Below are positions 1 through 9,089 of a stretch of 64,000 nucleotides of DNA, piece after piece. Below the pieces are notes generated by a model. That model saw nothing but the letters and a program-made list of their open reading frames with translations. It searched no databases and was not told the origin of the DNA. Both the position numbers and the translations under genes were made by a program. Position 1 is the first letter of the stretch. Every line of letters begins with the position of its first letter. Source of the stretch: Chinchilla lanigera (lineage: Eukaryota; Chordata; Mammalia; Rodentia; Chinchillidae); assembly GCF_000276665.1 (NCBI RefSeq), contig NW_004955423.1, positions 3,808,230 through 3,872,229 on the forward strand, in the 5' to 3' direction.

Positions 1-136
1 AAGGGAAGGGAAGGGAAGGGAAGGGAAGGGAAGGAAATTAAAGGAAAAGGAAGGAGAGGCTGGAGGTGGGAGGGAGGAGGGAAGGAAGGAATGAAGGAAG
101 GAAGGAACAAAGGAATGAAGAAAGAAGGAAGAAAAA
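1..136. repeat. Purine-rich simple repeat, (GGGAA)n grading to GGAA-rich
   Basis: The first 33 bases are an almost perfect run of GGGAA/AAGGG pentamers. The tract then decays into GGAAGGAA-type purine sequence up to about 136. It continues off the left edge, so the true length is unknown. It directly precedes a B1-type SINE. Confidence 0.95.
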
Positions 137-143
137 GTGGTCA

Positions 144-316
144 AGGGAAGCTGAGGCATAAAGGTCACAACTTTGAACCCAGCCTGGGCAACTTACTGAC
201 TTAGTGAGACCCTGTCTCAAAATAAAAAATAGGAGAGCTGGGGATGTAGCTCAATATAAAGGCTCTGTGTCCAATGCCCAGTACCTCAAAAAAACAAATG
301 AACAAACAACAAAAAA
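144..316 (+). mobile_element. B1-dID dimeric SINE, 5'-truncated
   Basis: The left part is the 3' portion of a 7SL-derived B1 monomer: AAGCTGAGGCA, then CCCAGCCTGGGCAACTT and GAGACCCTGTCTCAAAATAA. After an A-rich linker comes a shortened tRNA-derived ID unit, GCTGGGGATGTAGCTCA running to GCCCAGTACC, without the central anticodon-side block of a full ID. The A-rich tail follows at about 287-316. This B1 plus deleted-ID architecture is the B1-dID family of non-muroid rodents. The B1 5' end is missing or eaten into by the purine microsatellite. No target duplication was found. Confidence 0.85.
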
Positions 317-954
317 CAGAGAAACTTCTAAATGATAGTAAAACCCAGAAGGATATAGCCCTGATCCCCAGAACTCAGGATGGGTCATCGTGAATGATGT
401 AGCTACAGGGATAGATGACATTTTGGGCATTTCAGCAGAGCTGCCTTGCCAACTTGGGGACACCAGGACGGGCTGAGCATCTGCCTTCTGGAATTCTCAA
501 CAGGAACTCTGAAAATGCTCAGTGGTAGTTTTTGGGAGCTTTGTTATTAAGGATTCTTTTTTTCCTTGATGAAAGGGAGAAAGAGAACCCTAATAATATT
601 TCTCTCTGTGTTTACATTGAAAAATTGTCACCATCTTCACCTCTTCACACACTTGTCTGTGGTACCAGTTTATTTCTTGAGCCACTGTTGTTGTTGTTGT
701 TGCTATGTTTTTTTTAAAAAAGTAGTTTTTGTTGTTTTAGCAGAGAGAGAAAAACAGACTGGATCTTGATGGTGCAGAAGGTTGGGTCCCAGTCCTCACC
801 CAGCAATGTACAGATCGCACACACAAAGCAGTTCCTTCCTTGGGAAGGTCCTTTTTATCATCAAATGGAGAGGGATAAATTTCCTAGGAATGGCAGATGA
901 AGAGAGCTGGAGCCTCTGTCTGAGAACAAACACCCGGACACTCTGATCTAAGAA
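317..954. other. Unassigned sequence, no gene or repeat recognised
   Basis: I see no coding exon, RNA gene or clear repeat family here. The only local feature is a short (TTG)n run at about 687-702 followed by a homopolymer T/A switch near 710-721. Confidence 0.5.
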
Positions 955-1065
955 GAGATCATCTATTCATGCAGCAATTCAGCGACTATTTACGGAATAC
1001 CTCTCTGTGCAAGAGGGAGTGCAAGGCACTGGGGGTCACAGCTGGGCAGCAAGTTCTTTGGCCAA
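955..1065 (-). repeat. L2 LINE, 3'-end fragment
   Basis: The pattern of an ATTCA..CAGCAATTCAGCGACTATTTAC core followed by TGCAAGGCACTGGGGGTCACA matches the reverse complement of the L2 3' terminus (CACTGCCTGGCACATAGTAGG..CAATAAATATTTG-type end). It is highly diverged, as expected for this ancient family. Confidence 0.6.
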
Positions 1066-1434
1066 CCTGGAGTATAAGTGGGTAGAAGAATCAGAGTCCA
1101 CTTGAGATTCATCCACTATATGAGGCCAAGGACAGCCTGGATCAAAGACACAAGCACAGGCTTTAAATGAGCCATGCTCTTATACTCAACACCTCTTCTC
1201 CAAGGTCCTTCTTGCCAGAGTCTTGGAAAAATATCAATAAGGGTATATTTCATATAAATTTCTCATCTCCAACATATACCTGGAGCTTTCTTTAATGACC
1301 TTATTACACTTACTGTTAACGTTGTACCAATATTCACTTTAATGACCTTGTTCTAGCAGGGTTTTGTGTGAGTTTTAATTAGTTAGAATGGTCTTGCAAT
1401 ACTTCTGAGAAGGGGTCTTAAAACTTTAATAAGT

Positions 1435-1625
1435 GTTATTTACTATATGCCAGCACAGGGATAATTGCTTTATATATCTCATTGCAAAGATGAGATTGCT
1501 TTCCATTTTATAGATGAGAAAACTTAGAGAAATTAAATAATTTGTCTTGAGTGGTACAAAAGTTTTGGTGGCAGATACAAGACTTCTGGCTCCAAGATGT
1601 GTGCTCTTTCTTTTGTCCCAAGCCA
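1435..1625 (-). repeat. MIR SINE, antisense
   Basis: ATTTTATAGATGAGAAAACTTAGAGA is the complement of the MIR core (CTCAGTTTCCTCATCTGTAAAAT). It is preceded by TTTACTATATGCCAGCACAGG, the complement of the MIR 3' region, and followed by the complement of the tRNA-related part (CTTCTGGCTCCAAGATGTG). The open frames overlapping this stretch have no other support. Confidence 0.75.
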
Positions 1626-2435
1626 CCCTGGAACCTGGATACTAGTCCTGCAGATGTCCCTGGAGATAGAGCATAGATGGAGGGAGCATCCAGGTCTAAG
1701 CCCACTGCAAACATTTGCTGTCTGCTTATGAGGACCTGAGCCTGCTTTGAGCAGAAACACTCCAGAGTTTGATCTTGATACCTGTTTTTAAACTAGAAGT
1801 GTTTTGCTAGGCATCATTAAGTCCCAATAAATAAAAGGTCAGGTTTACTAATAAAGATAGTGACCTCTGTTTACATCATCCTATATGTCAGGAACAGATC
1901 CAAGCTCTTTACTTGAAATAAGTTTGGGGGAGGCTGGATAACGTCAATAACCCAAACACATTAGGCATATGAACTCTATGAATGTATTTTTAACTATAAA
2001 CAACAGTGTAGGTTGAAAACTTTAGTAAGCACTGGCTGAAACCATTGGGCATCAATTAAGAGAGAAACTGTGCTTATAAAAATGACTCATCACCTTGGAT
2101 TCTTTCTGGAATAAGGCAGTGGGATGATTAGATAGATAAAATACAAGTAGGACTCTCACTTGTCATATGATTCTGGATACAGCAAGGAGATAAGCCCTGA
2201 TATGGAAAGAAGCTGGCAGAATTAGTGGGAAAGAACTAGCCTCAAGGCGTAGGAAATAACCAAATTAAATGGGATGCTTGCAGGCACAAGTCTACTGTGG
2301 GCTAATTTGTTTCCTGCAAGAAGAAAAAAAAAACCCTCAACTCATTTTTGTCCTCTTAAATTTTAAACAGGCACTGTGTAATTGCATTTCCCTTCTCTTA
2401 AGATGGTTGCCTAAGCAGGGGGGATTGTGGGGGCA
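1626..2435. other. Unassigned sequence
   Basis: No coding exon or strong repeat signature was found. A short piece near 1,870-1,925 (ATCCTATATGTCAGGAACAGA) faintly resembles an antisense MIR or L2 end but is too short to call. Confidence 0.45.
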
Positions 2436-2439
2436 CACA

Positions 2440-2548
2440 GAGACAGAAAGAGCAGAGAGAGGAGAGAATGCGCAGAGAGGGAGAGAGAGAAGGAGGGAAG
2501 CAGAGGGAGGGAGGAAGGGAGGGAGGAAGAGAGGGAGAGACAGGGGGC
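2440..2548. repeat. Purine-rich (GA/GGGA)n tract
   Basis: The sequence is almost entirely G and A: AGAGAGGAGAGAATG, then repeated GGGAGAG, GGGAGG and GGAAGGGAGG units. It is low-complexity, and the frames overlapping it on both strands are composition artefacts rich in Arg/Glu/Gly or Leu/Pro/Ser. Confidence 0.9.
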
Positions 2549-2864
2549 GCACCTTGGGCTCTAACTCCATGCTTATCAAGGATGCTAATAACATCCCACC
2601 TGCCAGTACAACCAGGAGATGGGTATGTTTCATCTAAGCATCTTCTCTTTGAAATATCAGGGCTCGCTCTTTTTCTGAGGAAAATTCCAACTTCAGTTCT
2701 CTTTCATCTCTGACTCTGCATAAGAAGCAATAGTTTAACGGCACTTAGTGGATCAATTGATTAAACACTGACCTCATTTGCAGACTCACCCCAGACAGGA
2801 TAGAGAGAGAGCGTGAAGCCTGTTTTCCCTGGCCACATGCTTGTGATTCCCTCAGTCTTGTAGG

Positions 2865-3400
2865 ACATTTATTTATTCATCAGACATTTGTAGAAGGCAT
2901 ATCATATGCCAGGCGGCAAAGATGAGCCTACAAACTCCAGGAAGAATGATTCATAGGCCATTGCAGCACTGAATAAAGCGCGGTGAGTGACTGCAAATGT
3001 CCATGGATAGATACCCGAGGCTCACAGGACCAAGATGGGAAGTAGCAAGGGGAGCATTGTGCAGGCAGAAGAGAGAGTGAAGCAGAGACCTGAAGGCCAG
3101 ATAGAAGTGATGTGGACTGGGGCTGGGCATAAGAGGAAAGGCCCAGGGTTCCAGGAGATGAAAATAGCCTGTGCAAAACCTTGGAGCTAGAAAAACCCAC
3201 GAGCTCGTTTTTAGTTTGGTGTGGATACAGAGAGAGAGGCGGAGCCGGGGGAGGAAGAGGCAGAGTGATAAGAGAGGTAAGCAGAAGGGTTTTGGACACC
3301 AGGCTCTATCGCAACCCTGAGGACCTTGGCTGTTACTCTGATTAAAACTGGAGCTATAGAAATGTTTTGAACAAGGGCACAGCATGACGTGATTTGCATT
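2865..3400 (-). repeat. L2 LINE 3' region, antisense
   Basis: It begins with the complemented L2 3' terminus (ATTTATTTATTCATCAGACATTTG, then CATATGCCAGGCGGC). It continues with the L2 antisense block containing AGAGACCTGAAGG, CCAGGAGATGAAAATAGCCTGTGC, AAAACCTTGGAGC, then GGACCTTGGCTGTTACTCTGA and GAAATGTTTTGAACAAGGGCA. This order matches the known reverse complement of the L2 3' part. A 171-codon open frame on the minus strand (2,951-3,466) lies mostly inside it and is not a gene. Confidence 0.75.
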
Positions 3401-3594
3401 GCAGAGACACAGTATATCATCTGAGCACTTGCTCACGGCCCTTCCAATCCAGCTGGTTAGGAACACTTGTCAAGTCAGTAGTTGTATCAGTATCCCCGCT
3501 GCCGTAGTTCAGACTGGTATCATCTCTTCCATGGACTATCCCATGGTATCTTGGATTCTGCTCCATTTTTTATACTATAGAAAGAGTGAGAGTA

Positions 3595-3848
3595 TTTTTT
3601 TCTCTAAGCAAGTCACATCATGACCTGACTTGAAAACATCTAAAGACTCTCTACGCAAGGATAAAATCAAAACTCCTTAACAAGGTCCTTCACAGTTAAG
3701 GCCTCAGATTATATTTTCAGTCTCTTTCCTCTTCTAGACTCTAAACTCCGCTAGGGCACAAACCAGGCCTTATTCATCTCTGTAGACTCAATGTCTAGCA
3801 TGGTGCATGACACATAGTATTTGTTCAATAAATGTTTGCTGAAAGAGC
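3595..3848 (+). repeat. L2 LINE 3' end, sense
   Basis: GATAAAATCAAAACTCCTTAACAAGG is the typical L2 block upstream of its 3' end. It is followed by AGACTCTAAACTCCGCTAGGGC and the terminus TAGCATGGTGCATGACACATAGTA..TTCAATAAATGTTTGCTGAA. It lies within 200 bp of an L2 in the opposite orientation, so these are two separate insertions or a rearranged locus. Confidence 0.85.
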
Positions 3849-4424
3849 AGGGACATAAATATGACACCTTCCCACTCTGTACATCTACTTCCTTTCAAGC
3901 TAAAATAGTTCATGCTGCATTTTGCTACAGGCAACGTGACTGGCAGAATGAGCAATAGCTTTGCCTACCTCATGGATCCTCCTTCTCCTCCTCCCTGGAA
4001 CTGTAGCGAGTATCCAGTCATTAAGCACTTACTGCCGGTGATGGATGAATGTATAGAACAAGGAGTAAATGCAGCTCACTTTCAGCAAGAAGGTTGCGTG
4101 CACATCCTGAGCCATTATAAATAAGACTGCAAAACACGAATGAGTCTGTAAGAGTTTGTAAGAGTGATTTGTTTTGTGAATCAAGATTGAGGTCTACACT
4201 ATCACTTTGGTAGTAAAGAGCTCTAAGGAAACAGTGTTAATTGGGCAAGAAAAGAAAAATTAATGTGGCCCTCAAAGGCAAGGACTGGATCTCCTCTATA
4301 CTTAGTGGGATCTGTCAGAGCTTCTTCACAGGAGCATACATGCCAGACAGGATGGTGAGGACAATCATTCTGAAGGTCAAAAAATATGTGTTTAAAAGCA
4401 GATTATATTATAAGCACATGCTGA

Positions 4425-4426
<2 letters not shown>
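3849..4426. other. Unassigned sequence
   Basis: No repeat family or exon was recognised. Open frames on the + strand (for example 3,912-4,124) show no recognisable domain and no splice context that I can support. Confidence 0.45.
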
Positions 4427-4463
<37 letters not shown>

Positions 4464-4480
4464 CATGTGTTTGTGTGTGA
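4427..4480. repeat. (GT)n microsatellite
   Basis: An uninterrupted GT run extends from 4,427 to 4,462, followed by an interrupted GT-rich tail (GTTCATGTGTTTGTGTGTGA). It is a likely length-polymorphic marker. Confidence 0.97.
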
Positions 4481-4711
4481 ATGGGAAAGGGTCAGTGAGA
4501 GATATTCCAAATCATACCTTTTCCCCTCAATTATGAAAGAAAAAAATGCTCATTTTAGATATCTTGAGTAATTAAAGAAAACAATAGTAATCCTAATATG
4601 TATACCAAATGTTAATATGATGGATTATTAACTTCCAGTCTTTTTTATGTTTGCACAAACAGTGAAACATACTGTCAAAGACCACACACCTCTGTCTGTC
4701 ACCAAGTGGAC

Positions 4712-4936
4712 ATGATTTTCAGTCCAGTCCTGCCACTTACTACCTTCTTGGTTGAAAAGTTGTTTCAGTTATTTAAACCTCAATTTTCTTTTTCACAAAA
4801 TAATGATAATAGAACAATATGTACCCTATGAATGTGCTCTTAATATTAAGTTAAATAACATACATGGAGTGCTTACCATATGTAAAATGCTTAGCATGGT
4901 GCCTAGCACATGTAGCGAGTACACAATAAACGTTCC
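4712..4936 (+). repeat. MIR SINE, sense
   Basis: The series CCAGTCCTGCCACTTACTA, then ACCTCAATTTTC, then AATAATGATAATAGAACAATA, then TTAAGTTAAATAACATA, then AATGCTTAGCATGGTGCCTAGCACATG and ACACAATAAACGTT follows the order of the MIR consensus from the tRNA-related part through the core to the 3' end. Confidence 0.8.
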
Positions 4937-4989
4937 ACAGTGTTTTCTTCTTTCTTTTACAAACTAAATTTTGTGCAGTGTGTATGCCT

Positions 4990-5440
4990 ATAGTTTTGTG
5001 TAATACTTTTTCTAATACTTTCAACAGAGTTTCCCAAATGACTGCTTGGTAATTTATTTTACCATTCTGGTAAATGGTAGTTTGTTTTCAATTTTCATTA
5101 TTTTGAACACTAGCACTAGAAAGAAACATATTAAACTTAATCTTTACTATATCCATAATTGGTTTCTTAGGACAAATTGTCAGAAGTGTAATTACTAGGT
5201 CAACAGGCATGAATATTTGAAAATTCTTGGTTGTCAGAGTATTGTCCCCTAGATAGACCATACCAATTCATCTTCCTTCTAACCTAATATAAGTTGCATT
5301 TTTTTATCCATACCAACAAAGGCATGTAAAGGTATAGCTATATATCATACCAATTCAGTAGGCCCAAAACCTCTTATTTTGATCCAATTTTAAGATATTA
5401 TAAAGTAGCATTAGTTATATTAGCAACTACTAATATTTAT
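4990..5440 (-). repeat. Old L1 LINE, ORF2 end and 3' side, antisense
   Basis: On the + strand ATTTTACCATTCTGGTAAATGGTAG, TCAGAAGTGTAATTACTAGGTCAACAGGCAT and CCATACCAATTCATCTTCC match, in order, the reverse complement of the L1 ORF2 C-terminal region (the stretch that in other L1s reads as ..GAAGTGGAATTGCTGGGTCAAAGG.. and ..ACCAATTTACACTCCC..). It is heavily mutated with no open frame. Confidence 0.65.
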
Positions 5441-5459
5441 AATATATTCTTTGAAATGC

Positions 5460-7720
5460 TATTAAATAGTATTAATTCAATAATTCATTTGAAGCCACAC
5501 CTCCCTGGGACTTTAAATACTGAAGGTGGTGTACATGAACGAGAAGGGCCCTAGTCTGGTACACTAAAGAAACTGGTGCTGTTCCACAGAAGATAAGATC
5601 AGACAGGGAATTTTATGACTGTTTTCGAGGAGGTAAGTTAGTGTGAAAGAACTGTTTTCCATGTTGTATGTAGTTTTACTGAACAAGAGGAGCTGAGCTT
5701 TGATTGATTGCAAGGATGGATTAGGAACTTTCAACATGAAACACAGAAATCCCCGTGAGGGAGATTTTGGGGTCCCCAGAGCTCTTAAGACCAGCACCGT
5801 CATCTTTTTGTGCTGGATGGCTAGAAATTCGCCCCCTGAAAGAAAGGGGCACTTCACTCAGTCTGTTTGTTCTCTTGCAGTTCTGCAATTCTAGGGTTAC
5901 TCAGTGCAGTGCTGATTTCATGCTATTTTTGGAACTGGCAGAGATAGTTTTATTCCAATACATATACTATATCAGGTGACATTTTGGAGCAGATGCATTA
6001 AGCTGTGTCTAGAAACCGTCTCTCTCATTACAAATACAGACACATGCAATGCAGTTCCTGCCATCAGCTGTCTTATTTGAAGCAGGTTAATACTTAACGA
6101 TGACCACAGCCTTTTAAAAATGAGGCTCTCTGTATTTGTTCTTTTCACACTTAGGCTGTGTTTAATGGAAAAGTGTATTTACTGTTTAAAAATATGTTTA
6201 AGGGCAGAGGACATAATGAAGAAATAAATGAGTACAAAAATGATTTTTTTTTGTTGCTGACCAGTCTACCCCAGCTCTTCCCCCTGGATTCTTTCACACA
6301 AAGAACACATTGTTATTGGAGCCATTTCAGAGCTCCTCTGCTCTGCCAGCCTCTGCGGGGCTCGAGGGAAATGGCTATAGATTGCAGCAGAAAAGTCCAT
6401 CAGACAGATCACATGTGACCCCACTATTTCTAGGGAAGAAAGCACTAGAACACTTCAGCTGAATAGACAGATTTTCCAAATGTTTTAAATCAGTTTTGAG
6501 ACAAAAAGAAGAAGATGCTAAGAAATGGATTTGGCCTACACACACTCGACCAGACAGCGCCCATTTCTCTGGAACGCAAACATTAGAGGCTTTCATGTGG
6601 AGGGGGGACCTTTGAGGCGGAACCCAGCCCACCACAACAATTAAGCAGCAATTGAAGAAAAGCAGGCAAGAAAAGATGGCCCTGTGTTAGTACAATAGCT
6701 CAGGGGCTTTTCATTTTGGGGCATAAAGACAGAACAGAGAATGTTGTTTTCTTTTTAAAGCCCTTTTAAAAATGGTAACTGCATCCTGCTCTTGTAGATG
6801 TATTACTTATGACATCCAGTTTTCATCCGTTCATGATTTTACATTAGAGTTAAATCTCTGCAGCTTGAATCTCACGGCTGAGTTAGCCAGAGCCCATAAA
6901 ATATTGAAACCTTTAGAGCAGCAGCCAGCCAGGTTGAGAGAAGTTCATGTCCAAAGCTGAGCTTTAGATTCTGAGACATCCCAATTGGAGTGTAGTACAG
7001 AAAAAAGCACTGATAAAATTTTCATAAAAATGAGCTAAGGATATTGCTAGCATGCTTCTCAGCATCTATATGAAAACTTAATCTGAGCTAATGGAAGGGA
7101 TATGAAAGCCTTTCTCAGTTCAAACACAGTCAATGCATGATTCATAAATTATTGTCAGAGAAGTGATTCCGCTCCCAGATTTATTCTCTTTTGGATAGAA
7201 GCAACCAGAGGAAAACCGGGTCTTTTTGACCTTTAATGCCAGCAAATTTTACAGTAGAGCTGTCAATATAACCAAGTAAACTGGTCATTTCTCCAAACAG
7301 CAGCAAGATACCCACATAAACCCCATGTGAGCTAATATTAACTTGGCCCACTAGGTTACTGATGGCTCAGTTAGAGCAGCAAGTGCCAAATACACAAGCT
7401 TTTCTCCATACGCACACTGAGTGAAATCCCTCTGTGGCCAGACTAAGGTCATTCACAGTAGTTTGGGTGAAATGTGGCTGTCGGATGTCTCTTTATTTTC
7501 ATACCATTTGTGCAGTGACAACTACATGTTGTTGTCAGTATTAGCACTCAATTTTATAGATAAAGGAAAGAAGTTTATGCTTTGGATTATACCAGCAATA
7601 GTGCTATACAGAAACTATAAAGATTGTTCAGATTAACGTGAGATAAATATGAAAGGACAGAATGATGGAACTTAGTCCTGTGTACCAGGAAGCCTGTTAG
7701 TAATGTCTTTTGAATCTTAT
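5460..7720. other. Repeat-poor unique DNA; candidate conserved noncoding region
   Basis: I recognise no interspersed repeat for over 2 kb, which is unusual for this window. No exon could be defended; all frames are under 100 codons without domains. Local features of interest are the E-box-containing word GATCACATGTGACC near 6,408-6,421 and several AT-rich homeobox-like words. Whether it is conserved cannot be decided from one sequence. Confidence 0.45.
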
Positions 7721-7724
7721 TTTT

Positions 7725-7795
7725 CTTCATCTATCAGACACTTTTGAGCCCCTGCATAAGGCTAAGTACTGTGGAAAATATAAAGATAAAAATTC
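7725..7795 (-). repeat. Possible L2 3'-end fragment
   Basis: CATCTATCAGACACTTTTGAGCCCCTGCATAAGGCTAAGTACTGTGG resembles the complement of the L2 3' terminus (attcaacaaatatttattgagcacctactatg..ggcactgtg). It is short and diverged. Confidence 0.4.
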
Positions 7796-7984
7796 AAACT
7801 ATGTGTGTTGATAACTTATGCAATAAATTCATCAAGTTTTAAAAGGTTTTAAAAGATAATCTGGTCCAATCTTTCTCTTTAGAGCTTTAGTCTTCTGTAC
7901 AATGGCCCTATTCAATTGTTAATTAACCTAGATTGCACGTACTTAGTGAGAACTCCTATCTTTGGCTAATAGTGTCATTCTCTT

Positions 7985-8300
7985 AGCCAACAACCCATAT
8001 TAGAAACCTAGAGTCGATTGTGATTCCCCATCTCTCAAATCCCTGCACTTGGAGTCACCATTTGCTGCAAGTCCATTGGCCAATAACCAGTGTTTCTTAA
8101 AACAGTTCTGGTGCTTCAACCACATTGTCACAGGCTTTGTTGAAGCTTAATTATCTTTCCCTAGGACTTTTCAAATATTGTCCAAGTTTACCTGCTTGTT
8201 GTTTCCTCTTCCTCCAATTTATCTTTCATTCTGTCATCACAGGTTTTTTCTAACACAGACCTGACCATGTCACCCAGCCATTTTAAAAAAACTTTTTTTT
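7985..8300 (+). repeat. L2 LINE fragment, left of an ID insertion
   Basis: TAGAGTCGATTGTGATTCCCCATCTCTCAAATCCC, CAAGTCCATTGGCC, CAGGCTTTGTTGAAGCTTAATTATC and ACACAGACCTGACCATGTCACCC follow the ancient L2 block that reads ..GGAGTCATCCTTGACTCCTC.. to ..GATCATGTCACTCC... It resumes after the ID SINE at about 8,428-8,475 (AGTCCAAACACATTAGCATGCTGTTCAAGGCCTTG). Confidence 0.55.
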
Positions 8301-8313
8301 TCAAAAATGAGTC

Positions 8314-8414
8314 TACCCAGGGATATAGCTCAGTGGCACAGCACCTGCCTGACAAGTGTGAAGTCGTGAGTTCAATTCCCAGTACCAAAGAAAACCAAAC
8401 AAACAAACAAAAAA
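8314..8414 (+). mobile_element. ID-type SINE (tRNA-derived), sense
   Basis: The 3' tail is A-rich (AAACAAACAAACAAAAAA). The body carries RNA polymerase III boxes: A box TAGCTCAGTGGC and B box GAGTTCAATTC, in the order of the rodent ID family derived from an alanine tRNA. Flanks TCAAAAATGAGTC (8,301-8,313) and TCAAAATTAAGTC (8,415-8,427) match at 11 of 13 bases and look like an aged target-site duplication. It sits inside an L2 copy. Confidence 0.9.
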
Positions 8415-8486
8415 TCAAAATTAAGTCCAAACACATTAGCATGCTGTTCAAGGCCTTGGAAGTCTGACCATCTCCATGCAATTGGT

Positions 8487-8680
8487 CTAGAGTAGCTGTT
8501 CTTAACCCTGGTTAGACTGACCTGTGGGTGGGGATTTTAGCAAATACCAAAGATTGGGCCCAACTTGAGACGAGCTGATTAAGAATTGGGGGCTGTGCGC
8601 AGTCATGGTATATTTTTTAATGATCACCAACTGAATAATAACACACAACCAGGGCTAGAATGATTGCTCTAGGAGTCATA
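8487..8680. mobile_element. hAT-Charlie-like MITE (MER5/MER20/MER58 type)
   Basis: The left side reads TGTTCTTAACCCTGGTTAGACTGACC and the right side CACAACCAGGGCTAGAATGATTGC, which form an imperfect inverted repeat. The interior (GGGATTTTAGCAAATACCAAAGATTGGGCCC) follows the palindromic MITE pattern ..GCCTGGGCCCC... No clear 8-bp duplication was identified, so the edges are approximate. Confidence 0.6.
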
Positions 8681-8949
8681 GGTCACTGACTCTCCTTTTA
8701 GTGCGTGAAATTTTGTGCCTCTTTGCCTCTATTCAAAATGTTACTGTGGCTTGAAATCTAGGCTTAGAACAAAGGGAAGTGTTAGTATTTAGAGTGATGT
8801 CTTCAGAGTGATCAAGAGGAGCAGGGGACTTTAAGGAACTCACTAGGTTTACCCCAAAGAGAGACACGGGGCAGGGGAGGGGTATTTATTGAGCATCACA
8901 TCATAACCTGGAGACGTCCATGGCCTGCAGGTCCAGTGAAAATATTTGA

Positions 8950-9080
8950 ACCCTAAAATGTAAGCTCTGAGAAGGCAGGAATCTTCTCTGTCTCAGTCCA
9001 TGTTGCAACTTCAACCTATAAAATAGTTCCTGTGATGTGGTAGGTGCTTCACAAATGTTTGCTAAAAGAAAGGATTTGAA
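8950..9080 (+). repeat. L2 LINE 3' end, sense
   Basis: AATGTAAGCTCTGAGAAGGCAGGAATC, then TTCCTGTGATGTGGTAGGTGCTTCACAAATGTTTGCTAAAAGAAAGG matches the L2 terminus (TGTAAGCTCCTTGAGGGCAGGGA.. to ..AATAAATGTTTGTTGAATGAA). Confidence 0.75.
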
Positions 9081-9089
9081 TTTGAGATA

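Noticed and set aside
2951..3466. 171-codon minus-strand open frame, the longest in the window
   Set aside because: It lies mainly within an antisense L2 copy, has no domain, and the overlapping frames on the same strand are equally open; it is a by-product of repeat sequence.
8314..8414. Possible tRNA gene (A and B boxes, CAGTGGC..GAGTTCAATTCCC)
   Set aside because: The ID SINE tail, target-like flanks and loss of cloverleaf pairing show that it is a tRNA-derived retrotransposon, as are the copies at 24,720, 26,135 and 36,293.
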